Shown here one piece after another: positions 21,204-33,300 of a DNA stretch of 64,000 bases. Every line of letters starts with the position of its first letter. Position 1 is the first letter of the stretch. The stretch comes from Marisa cornuarietis (Eukaryota > Mollusca > Gastropoda > Architaenioglossa > Ampullariidae): contig SMMW01000032.1 in the NCBI GenBank assembly GCA_004794655.1, positions 939,001 to 1,003,000 on the forward strand. Reading direction: 5' to 3'. The notes under the pieces were generated by a model that was not told the origin of the DNA, ran no database searches, and worked only from the letters and a program-made list of their open reading frames with translations. Both the position numbers and the translations under genes were made by a program.

Positions 21204-21318
21204 ACTCGCATCGAATTTCAAAATGTGGTACCCGAAGTTTTCTGTCAGTGATCGTCCACAGGCGAGGAAATGCACACTCAGACTTTAAGTGGACTTTATT
21301 TTTCTTGACCAGCTTAAA
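21204..21318 (+). promoter_or_regulatory. Short LIG4 5' flank between element A and the start codon
   Basis: Only 115 bp separate the right end of element A (21203) from the LIG4 ATG (21319). The 5' UTR must begin here, inside the element, or in an exon further upstream. No TATA box is seen. Confidence 0.4.
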
Positions 21319-24300
21319 ATGGCAAATGCAGCCGTGTCGTCTGATGTGAACCGTAGATCAAGCACTGTAGCGGGCTTAGTTCCCTTCGCCGAACTCTGTG
21401 GTCTTCTGGAAAAAATTTCCAAAACACAAGGCAACGATAAGAAAAAGCGCGTGCTGAAGGATTTTGTCGATCGCTGGAGGAATCTTCACGATGAATTGCA
21501 TAAAGACGATTCTGATACCACCGTAAGTTGAAAAAAATACTTTGTGTCCAAAATGTTTACTCAAAACGGACTTTTAATTACTTTGTTTACTTAAGACGGA
21601 CTTCAACAACTTAGCACCACTTCTGTCTTTAGTATTTTTTTACTTTCCTGTTGTTGTTTTTTTCTTCTTCTCTTCTGTTTTTGCTGCGCAATGAGCATTC
21701 TTTTGAATGGATATCTGCGCATTATAAATCGACATCATCATCATCATCATCATCATCATTAAAATGAAGATGTTTTTATCGAAATGTGTAAACACAAAGT
21801 TTCGTCCTCACGTAGGATACTTTAATGCCTAATTTGAGTAACTGCAAGAGAATCGAATAGTATAAGGCAATATTTAAGAAGAAAACGGTCAGATAGTTGA
21901 CTGGCTGTTCTGAAATTCTCAGAGTTTCATCACTAGCTCCAGGGTGAGAATATAACATTCATTAAGAGACTGGGAAACGGCCCAGTTTCTTTCTAATAAA
22001 AAAGTTGAGCGCACCAAGCAACACACACACACACACACGCACTGCTCCCACTTGCCATCCTGTGTATAAACTACTTCTTAATGAAAAGATGGTTGATGCA
22101 CATAAATTTGTATGCTTAACCGTGATCTGCAGATGGACTCTTTTTATCCTGCCATGCGACTGCTGCTGCCACATTTGGAACGAGAGCGAATGGCATATGG
22201 TGTCAAAGAGGTATTTTTTTAATTAAAGATTATTTTTAATAATGAATTGCAAGTTGTTCATTACATCTAGTGCATAGTATTGGAAAGGGAGACCAACCAA
22301 AGAGCATATTTGGACCAACCATCTCTTTTTGCTACCTTTATCATACATGATAAATAAAGTGCCCATCACTGCTGGTTAGGCAAAGCAAGATTTCAAACAC
22401 CAGCTACCCGAGTGAGCTTTAAAACACCATCTTCTGTCCCAAGTCAAGTGCACTAATCACCAGGTCTCCCTAAACATTAAATTAATGGCTAAAAAATATA
22501 CAACTTCTGGATTTTTTGTATAATGGAATTTTAATGATTTCTCCCAGAATGGCTTAGCACGGCTTATGATAAAAGTACTGTGTCTTGCTAAAGACAGTCA
22601 AGATGCCCAAAGACTTCTTAACTACCGAGCAATAAAGACAGTGCAAGGGGTGAGTATGTAATCTGTCAATGAAAAGGAAACAATTCTAAGGTACATTTTT
22701 TAGGGCTATGGTCCAATAGAGATATGTATGTTGCTAATTGGTCATCTCCTTAAACAGCAGGCTATAGTGGATTAATTTTGTTTTATGAGGTTGTGCACAT
22801 ACACAGAGGCACTCATATCATTACTCGCCATACTTTTATTATTCCTAATAGTTTAAACAAAATAATTTAAAGAATATAAATATCAAAGACCTATATTTAT
22901 CTGACATTCACATTTTGTGTTTTGTGGTCATTCATGTAAAAAATGTAGCACATACATGCGCATGAATATGTTCACACACACACACCTCCGTTCCCCCCCC
23001 CCTGCACCCGCATGCATGTATTCTGAGGCACATATACCCTTACCCTTAGTACTCTTATAATTCTTAATAATTGAATTAAAAATCACTAACAAAGAAATAT
23101 ATTAGAGATCTTATTATCTGATCTTCACACTTTGTACTTTGTGGTCAGTGCTGTGAAAAATGTTGCCTTATTTGAGATCCGTGCAAATGAGCAAATTATT
23201 CAGATGGGTGAAAGGTTTAGTACTAAGAGAGATGTATCTATGTATCGCTTATATTTCTTTTGTACATTCTGATTCTTTAACAGGATGCTGGGGATTTTGC
23301 CAACATGGCTTATTTTGTGCTCAAAACAAGATGCCCATCTCGTGGGTCTCTGACCATTCAGCAGGTGAATGAAGCACTTGATTCCATTGCTACCAATAAT
23401 GCTGCAAGGAAGAAAGATGCAGTGGAAGAAAGCATTCTTTTTCTATTGAAAAATTTGTCAGCCATGGAGCAGAAATGGCTGGTTCGCATGATTGTCAAGG
23501 TTAGAGCACTACCCTACTGAACATGAACAAGTTTTGTGGTTGCCTGTTGTAGATCATTCAATCTTGAAAATGCTCATGGATGATAATGATGATAATGATT
23601 TTATTGACTAAATAGCTAATGAAGAATTGCTGTGATTAAATAGACATAATTCTGAATATTTAGTCTTTAGAGATCTTCGTAAGAAACTCATTCCCTCTCT
23701 CTTTTTCCTGTTATTCAAAACACTGAAAGAAAGATCTAGGTCTTTCTGACTTGAAAGAAGCATTGCAAACCCCTCCACAATAGATTTTACTTTTATCTTC
23801 TCTAAAACATGATGTTTTAAGTGTTTATTTAATGTTGAACACTTTATTTTGAACACTTGCTTATTCTTACATATTGTTGTTTGGATTATGCAATGTAAAC
23901 CTTTTCTTTTAGAAAATGCAGTGGTACAAATGCAGTGGTACCTTGGCACTCGAACTGCTCTGTGCTTGAATGTTTCACTCCCCAACCAATATTTTCAAGA
24001 GAATTCTTTTTCGGTGCTCAACTACTTGATTAGCACCCCACCATTGTGCCATGTTTACCCATGATGTTTTGAGTAGAAACAAAGGAGAAATAAAGAGGGT
24101 GTTAAAGCAGCTGATAAATTAAAAGGAGTACAAGCAGTACTCGAGCAAAAGTCTCAAATAGTGGAAGAGATGCAAAAGCTATTGCTGGTGTAGGTAAATA
24201 AAGAAACAGACCCAATTGTTTACATATGCCATACTCTAAAATACTTTGAATAATATGAGGTAATAAGCTATTGGTGGGTACCAGAACCAATTAAATACAT

Positions 24301-27300
24301 TAACATTATTTCTTGTGGGGGAAAGTAATCAATTTTCAAACTAATCAACATTCAACCAGTTGATTGTGGCCGATTGCGGAGGTACCATTTAATTATTTCT
24401 TTGCCATTTTTTACTAAACCTCCCTTTCCAAATGGACTGCATGTAAATGGATCGGTCAAAAACAGGAGCTGAAGATGGGACTGAGCCAAGCGTCTGTATT
24501 TTCAGTGTATCACACTGATGCAGAAGATTTCTTCAATGTTAATAACAGTTTGGAGAAGGTGATACTATCCACATTTAACTTTTATTTTTTATTTTCTCAG
24601 AGGTATTCATTAGGAGTGGAATCCATGTTAGGGCTAATTTTTTTTTTAATTCTGTACTTGTACATTAAAGGGGTTAAAGCCTCAACATAAGATCAGTCAA
24701 CAGAAACATCAAATTTACGTTTGGTCCCAGCTGTTCTATTAGTGTTAGTCTTGATGGTGTATATATTCATGATGTGTAACCTCTTTCTGTGCATGCTAAT
24801 CTCTTGAGAAGGGAAAGGAGTTAAATCACTTAAAGTTAGAGAAACAGTATCTCATAATTGAAAAAAAATTCATCAATGGATCATTCATGTAAGACATTTT
24901 AAATTGGTTTTGATCTCATCAGTCACTTATTTTAAAATCAGGTAATTAGAATCACACAAAAATGGTTAAACTAATAAAATATAGGTGTCTAAATAATATA
25001 ATGTTTATTAGCACAAAATGTGTATAGCAGGGATTTTTTTTTTTTTTATGTCAGATGTTTAAATTGAAAAGTGTTTGGGCACAGGTATGTCGACTGCTTC
25101 GCAATCCAGCCACAAGAATGCATGAGATTGGAATATCTATTTTCTCTCCTTTCACACCCATGCTTGGGGACCGAGGTACACCTGATAAAGTAAGTAATCT
25201 TTATCTTGTACTTAGCACATAAAAAGTTCTTAATTGTTACTGAGTAGTAAATTATTGTGTTAAGTCCTTGTATTTAAAAAAATGTATTGTTTTTGCGTTT
25301 CTCCTTCTCTAGATTGAGAAGCTGATGGAGTGTCGGCCATATTTAATTGAAACAAAGTTTGATGGTGAGCGCGTTCTGCTTCATAAACATGAAGAAGAGT
25401 ATAAATACTTCTCACGCAGGTATAGTAACAGGCCCACCCATGTATATTTTTACATTAATTGCAAAATATAAAGTAAGCTGAGGGCAAGTACAGTTTAGTA
25501 GTTGTAAACCTGCAGTTTGCCCTGTCAGTGACTGGTCAGATTAAAAGCACCGAGCACTTTGCACTGTCGGTGACAAGTCAGATTAAGAGCACCAAGCAGT
25601 TTGCCCTGTCAGTGACTGGTCAGATTAAAAGCACGAACCCAATTTATTCATCTCTCCTTCTCTTTCCTCCCCAAGCCTTCTTACACTGACATCATCCATT
25701 GATGAATCCAGGTGTGTTTTTCAGTGGCAATGAATACACAAGCGTATTTGGTGCTACAGCTTTTGATGGCACACTGACACCATACATTGCCAATTGCTTC
25801 AAGCCAGAAGTAAAAACCTGCATTTTGGATGGGGAGATGCTGGGTTATCATGCTGCTACCGGGACATTTGGTGAGAAAGTTGTAAATAGAACAATGTGTA
25901 CTTACTACATTTTTTTTAAATCATCTAATTACTGAGCTCGGACATTCACATGAAATAGTGTCAGGCATGTGTATCTGATCTGCAGGTTACAGTCCTTTAT
26001 TTATTTATTTATTTATATTTTTGTTGAAAAGGGTGGGTTGTGGTGTATTTGATGTTGCTGCTGTTAAAAGAATTCCCGGCCTGTATGTTTAAGTAATCAT
26101 GATTAATTTAATCAAGAACTTGGTCCCCTCAGATGATGGTGACCACAGACCAAGCAGACTAAAGTGAAACATGACAACAGACATAGCAAAGATCTGAAGC
26201 GACAGTGTCTTATGCAGCATCCTGCTTACGCATAATAACTCTGTATTATTCTGTAAGGAGAAAAGCATTATGTAGAATGTAGATCAGGTGTGCCCAACCT
26301 ACAGCCAGTGGGCCACATCCAGCATGCGAAGGTACCTAATGCGGCCCTCGTTTTAACCGGACACAGGGTGACATCACCCTGACGCCACCACATGGTCGCC
26401 ATTTTGTTGCTATGCATACAATTTTTGGTATATCATGGCATAATTTCATTTTCAACGTTGGCAGGATTCTGGCTAAGCTACCATGTTCTGGCCCGTGAGA
26501 TTTTATATCATGTTGAGTGTGGCCTTCGGGCGAGAAAAGGTTGGGCACCACTGATGTAGATCAACTGATCAAGCAATTGAAAGGAAGAATTTTCTCATCT
26601 AATTATAATTAAGTCATTTCCAGCAGTGACCAGGTCTCCTAATGGAGCATCTCAGATTATCTTTTGCAGTATCTGTAAAGGTATTTTAAAAGGTTGAATT
26701 AGCGAAATGTAATAATCTGACAAGACACAGTTTTGTTTGCTAAAGCTGGAGGTGTCTTGCTTGAAGATGTTTTGACTGAGCAGTGAATTTGTATCATGAG
26801 GAAAAGAGAATGGAAGAAGCAGAGTGCTCAAAGAAAAAAACTACCCTAAAATCAAGTTCCACTGAAATTATCTGCACTTTAATTAGGACCTCATCCCATG
26901 ACATGAACCTAACAGCTGTTAATATATGTTTTACCACTGTGCTACCAAAACATCCCAGCATTTATCATGGCTTCAAACCTTAGCATATATTTTTATTATT
27001 TTAATTTTTTTTTAATTATTAGTACCGTCAGACAATTTTAAAATTCCAAAATTGTGTGGAATTCCTTTGTAAGTTTTGCAAAAGATTGCATTAAGCATTA
27101 AAAGCTGTTTACATGTTTTTTCCACAGGCTCCAAAGGAGAGCAGTTTGATATAAAATCACGTGATGTAGCTGAGGCCAAGGGTTATCAGCCTTGTGTTAT
27201 GGTATTTGACATCTTGTTGTACAATGACCATGTGCTTACCAACTTGCCTCTGCGTCAGCGGCTAGAGTATCTTGAGAAAGTGATAGTTCCTGTAGATGGC

Positions 27301-30300
27301 AGGATTCTTCTTAGCCAGCATAAAGAAGCCCATACAAAGTAATGCAATGGTTTTTCTAACATTTTTAGATATAATCTCTTCACGTAACTCATCCCATTTC
27401 CAGTAGCATTGCACAAGCCAATTGGTAGATTGTATACTATGTATCGTTCACTCTAACCATGTTTTTTTATTTTGAATTTGAAGTGACAGAAAATCTAACC
27501 TGTTCTTAAATTATCAAGGGCTATTCATTATATGCTTACTATATATATATAAAATTATTTGTTCACTATAATTGTATATGTAACTGAAAGCACATCCACA
27601 TACATGTGCAAGTGTATGCATGTGCACACACACACATACACATGCACACAACTGTATGTATGTAGATATGCACAGTACAAGAACTGTCAAAAATATATCC
27701 CTTATAAGGTAATCACCCTGGAACTACTTTGTTTTCCAGTCAAGACTGTGTGGATGCTTTGAATGATGCCATTGACAATCGAGAGGAGGGTATCATGGTT
27801 AAAGATGCCGAATCGGCATACAGACCCAACACACGAAAAGGCGGCTGGTGGAAACTAAAGCCAGAGTATGTCGGAGGGCTCATGGATGAGCTTGACTTGT
27901 TGATCATTGGAGGCTTCTTTGGGGAAGGCCACCGTGGGGGTATGATGTCGCACTTTCTTTGTGGAGTTGCTGTTCCTGAAGCCAATGGAGAAGACCCAAA
28001 AGTATTCTATTCCTTCTGCAAGGTGGGAACATGCAGAGCTTTTGACATTTATTTTCTTTACCTTTATCATCACTGTTTATATTTAGTCTGTATTTAGTTT
28101 GTACTTCTTATTCATTTCATAGTTTTTTTTTTACTTTGTTTTTTTTTAAATCTTATTTTGAAGAGGGGTTCTACTGGAGCACAACACTAGGAAATGTAAT
28201 TATTTTGGGGTATCACATTGTGCAATTTTTATTTTGTTTTGCATGGATTTTTTTTTTTAAGTTGTTTTTTAATGCTTACCATTTGTGCAGACTGATGAAA
28301 CTCGTAATTTCTTTTTCAATATTATGATAATAGTTTTCTAAATGTCATTAATACTAAAATTTCCCAAATTTAAATACAAATTTAGATGTGTAGCCATTTC
28401 TTTTCATGGAAAAAATTATCAGCAAGATCTATGCCATATTATCATAAGCTTTTTTATTTTCAAAATGTTTTACCAATACTTCACTGAGAGCTGATGATTA
28501 ATTGATTGATCAGTTGATGATTTTGAGTTTTATTGTGCTTTTAGGTTGGGTCTGGATATTCCAAAAAGCAGCTGAGAGAATTTAACCAACGGTTGGCTGA
28601 GCACTGGCAAGTGTTTGATAAACGAAAGCCACCTGCATGTATTGAGCTGGCACCTGGGTTTAAAGAAAAACCAGATGCTTGGATACAACCAGACAAATCA
28701 TGCATAGTGCAAGTGAGTTCATACAATACAATACAACTTTATTTATACACAAGGGCAATTTCAGATAGTGCTCATAAGTAATACATACATATGCATGTGA
28801 TGGGGCTTTTACACATATCCCATGAGTATTTATTGAAACAGGATACAAGATATGTTTTAAGCTTCTAACTTCTGATGACTTATGATAGGTGAAGGCAGCA
28901 GAGATAATAGTGAGTGAACGATTCAAAGCTGGATACACACTTCGTTTTCCAAGAGTGGAGATGATTCGAGATGACAAACCATGGCATCAGTGCATGACTA
29001 CTGCAGACATTGAGGATCTCAGACAGGTGAGTCTTCATGACCTGGTAACCAAACTTACCCATGATGATAAGGAAAACCTTGGAACAGGCAAGTTTGGAAA
29101 TAATAAGCATATAAATTTCATCCATATCTGTGCTGATAACCATAAACTATAAAGACCATAGTGCTTTTTACTTCATGCCACATCTGACTTTCAAAACAAA
29201 TATATTTTGGTCACTGGTTATTCGACTACACCTTGAGTTGATTCAACCATATCTGTTATTTATTTAGCCATGAAAATAAATAAACTTTGATGTAGTTCCC
29301 TTTATGGTGTGTTATGCTTTAGACATAGAAATGAGAGATGTGTGTGGATCCTCAGGTAGTTGCTACTTTTTTAATGTAAGGTTGGCATCACATTTTATTA
29401 GTTGAGCTGCACACTTCTCTGTCTCATTAATTTGTGTATACATGCACTTGCATTCAGGCAATGTTAAAATCCATTTCCCCTCTCCCCCATCATCCCCAAA
29501 GAAAGATAAAATTGTGCTGTAAAAGTTTGACTGTTATGTGTGTGTGTGTGGGAGGGGTTGGGGGAGGGGCTAGGGGAAGTCAGTGAATGGGTTTGGGAAG
29601 AGGGGAGGTGAGTAGTAAAGCTATAATAAATTATCATGCCGTGTAATTGACCTTCATTTTTTAAGGCTTTAGATTTTAAAAAAAAGTTTTCAGTTTCTTG
29701 CATCTTTTATCATCGGTGGTCAAATTGTCCTTGGCAGTGGCCAAATCGACTTAGTCTGGTCTAGTCAACAACCGGCTGAGGTCGACAATAATAAATAGTA
29801 AATGGTTGAATCAACTGGCTCCTTCATTTTTCTCAATTCATATCAAATCTTTCTCCTTTTTTTCTGTCTACTTCTTTACCTAACATAATTCACTGTTTTC
29901 TTGCATTCTTTTCCTGATGGTTCGTTTTGACTAAGGTCGATTTGACTAGGGTCAGTTCGACTAACGGTCGTTTCGACTAGGGTCGGTTCGACTAAGTCGT
30001 TTCGTCTAACGGTCGAGTCATCTATAGGATGCATGAAATGCTATAGGACGCATGAAATGGAAAAAATTGAAATGATTTGAATGTTAATAAATGATTTAAA
30101 TCTATCATGTAAATAGTGCTAATTGTCACACAGACTCAACAAGCACTCAAACGCACGATGCCGGCGACGCGTCCAACCATCCCTAAGTTAAAAAACTGAC
30201 GCGCACATGTGGGAACAGTAAAAAATATGCGTTTATTAAAGATAGAAGAAAATTTTAAGAGAGAAGAAGAAAAGGAGAACACTGCCAAAAATAATGTCAA

Positions 30301-33300
30301 GATAACACATACAAATAATTGTCCCTGCAGAATGAACAAATTAATGGAAACCCGCTTGGCGGCGTACAGGGGTGCAACCACACGTAAGGTGGGTACAACA
30401 TAAGACAACCCCCCTCCCTGATGCACCTTATAACAAAAGTTAAAGTGAGAGTTGTGAGGAGGCAGGCTGTCATGAAGTGGCCCGCGTCCTATAGCATTTC
30501 ATGCGTCCTATAGACGACTCGACCGTTAGACGATATAGTCGAACTGACCCTAGTCTAAACGACCGTTAGTCAAACTGACCCTAGTCGAAACAACCATAGG
30601 TGAAACGACCGATTACCTTTCCGGCTGTCTTCTTAACATCTACAAGTTTCCTCAATTAAATGCTTTCTTGCATAGACACACTTATGCTTTTGTAGAGAGA
30701 CACAAGAAATCTTCCATTTCCAGGGCATGTTTGCTTCAAAATGTTACCAAGTTTTGTCTCTTGTGCATAGAAATCGGGGGGCAAGCTGGCAGGGTCCCGC
30801 ATGGAGCTAGCAGGAGATGGGGAAGAAGGAGTAGGCCATGGCAGACGTAAACGCCACATTGCTCCCAGAGTGCAACATCCTAAGCTGATGGCTCGTTTTC
30901 AAGGAGCAGATGTGTCAAATGTGACACAGGTGAATGACATTTTCTGCAGTCGTTGATCTGTTTTGCCAGATTAAATGCTTAAAAGATCTTCCAATGCCCA
31001 GTTTATTTAGCAAAATTTACACTTGTAGTTTAAAATATAAAAAAACGGTAAGTATCATTTGTACACTTGGTTGAGCATGCTTAACAGAATTATTTGGAAT
31101 TTGATTTGTTTTTAGCTCATTTTTACTGGTCTTGATAAATCATCTGATACCACACAAGCGTACGAGATGAAGGCTTGCCCATAATAACCCATTCTCAAAT
31201 TCTTAGATGAGTAGAAAAAAAAGATTTCTGCTATCTCACATCATTATATTTTTTTTTTAAATTGCACAGATTGATAAAGTCTGTTTCTCATTTTCATTAA
31301 TGATTGCATAATTTTTAGAAGAGTGTTTTTTCATAAACATAAGACTTGTATAAATATGTCTTACTTGTTTAACAGATCAACTGGCCTTGCTAGTTTTGTT
31401 CTTTCCTATGTGCAGGTATCACATCTTTTGTCAGGTCGAGAAATTTGTGTGATAAATGGACCATCAGATATGCCAAAAGATGAACTGGAGCGTAAGGTGG
31501 TGGAAATGGGTGGGATCTTTGTGCAGAATCCAGGTAGGCATTTCTTAATAAAGAAAAAAAGATAACTTTGTACATTTTTCAGATATGCATTCCTTGATAG
31601 AATCATGTTATCTCTATTTTTAATGAGATGTGATATTTACTCTGTAAAATATCCAGGTAATTATTTCTTGATGAAAAATATGATATTAACTCTGTACTGA
31701 CTCTTGGTGGGCATTGCACAATATTACAGGATATTAGCTCTGTAAACATTCAAGGTAGGCATTTCCTGATATAATATATTAACTCTACATGAATACAATC
31801 AGCTTAACTAACTGCTTATTCAAATCTGTTAAAGGGAAAACAACATTCTGCACCCTGGCAGAGAAGACAAATGTTAAAGTAACAAATCTAATCAAGACAG
31901 ACAAGTATGATATTGTCAAAATCAGCTGGTTCCGGAAGATCATAGACATAGGGCAGTGGGTGGATTGGTAAGTCGGCAAAAAGTTGCTTTGGGATAGGTA
32001 GGTAAGTGGGAAGTGTGTCTGTGTGTGTGTGTGTGTGTCATCATCAGCACTAAGTAGTAGATCATTGATAACCTTAAGAAGTGCAGATTCAGTACTATGA
32101 CTCTTTCTATAAGCAGACTGGAATGGTTTAAGGAGGTGATTTTGATCCATATGTACAAGAAGCTGAGAAAGAACAATCTTTTCCAGAAACTTGGGGCAGA
32201 AAAGACATTTGATACTGGCCTGTAATTGCTTAAACATTTGTGATCTAGAGATGTTTTCTTTATGAGTGGGCACACAATAGCTGATTTCAACTTGAGGGGA
32301 AAGGAACCAGATGTAAGAGAAAACTTTATGAAATAAGTTATATGTGGTAGTAGGATATCAAGGCAATCACCAAGCAGGAAGGAGGCAACAGTGGGAGCAG
32401 AGTACCTGTGGTTTTCCGAGAAAACTGCATAAAGCATTAGATAACTGTTAAGTTGTTGTGTAGGCAAGGATTTTTTCAGGGTAGAATGTAGACTTTGCAC
32501 AATAAATAAAATACATAAAAATATATTAAAAGGTATTACAGTTTTTCTTTGAATTTTTAGGACACCAAGTGACATGATCCATGCATCGGCAAGTACTCGC
32601 AAACGATTCCTCAAGGAGTTTGACCAGTTTGGTGATAGTTTCACTGAAGATGTATCTGAGGAGCAGCTGAAAGATATTTTTCATGCAATGGACCATGTAA
32701 GAAGGCTTAGTTTCTTTTAACTCAAGTGTGCATAAAGTTTGGAGGAAGTGGATAGCAACTCTATCTAAATATATATATATATATTTTTTTTTTGGTAAGG
32801 GGGAGAGTTTCACTGCTTTCATATTCACTGAGAGAAGATGTGTTTGTTTGCATGCACGGATGCATGTGTGTATTTACCACTTTGAGTAGCAGCATGTACA
32901 TGCTGTTCCTCTGCACATTCTGTATCTTACTTTGACTATATGATATTTGGACATCACCCTCCTGACTGGTTCCAACAAGGCTAAGGTAACATTCTCTGCT
33001 GCCAATCCTCTAGGTAACATTCTAGTACCAATCATAAAAGAAAAAAAAAGATGTGGAGTATTAATACAGATCTGATTTGTGCAGAGTGGCACAGATATTC
33101 CAACAATGAAACCAGAAGATATTGCACAGCTTGAAGATGAATATTTTTCAGATGATTCTCCATATGGACTTTTCAGAATGTGCAGGTGAATGTGTTTCTT
33201 TTTCCTTTGCGTATTAACTCTGACCAGTTTGTTTTTCTTTGTGATTAACATCGTATTCGTCCCTGCTACCAGCTCTCATCAAGATTTTTATAAAGATTTT

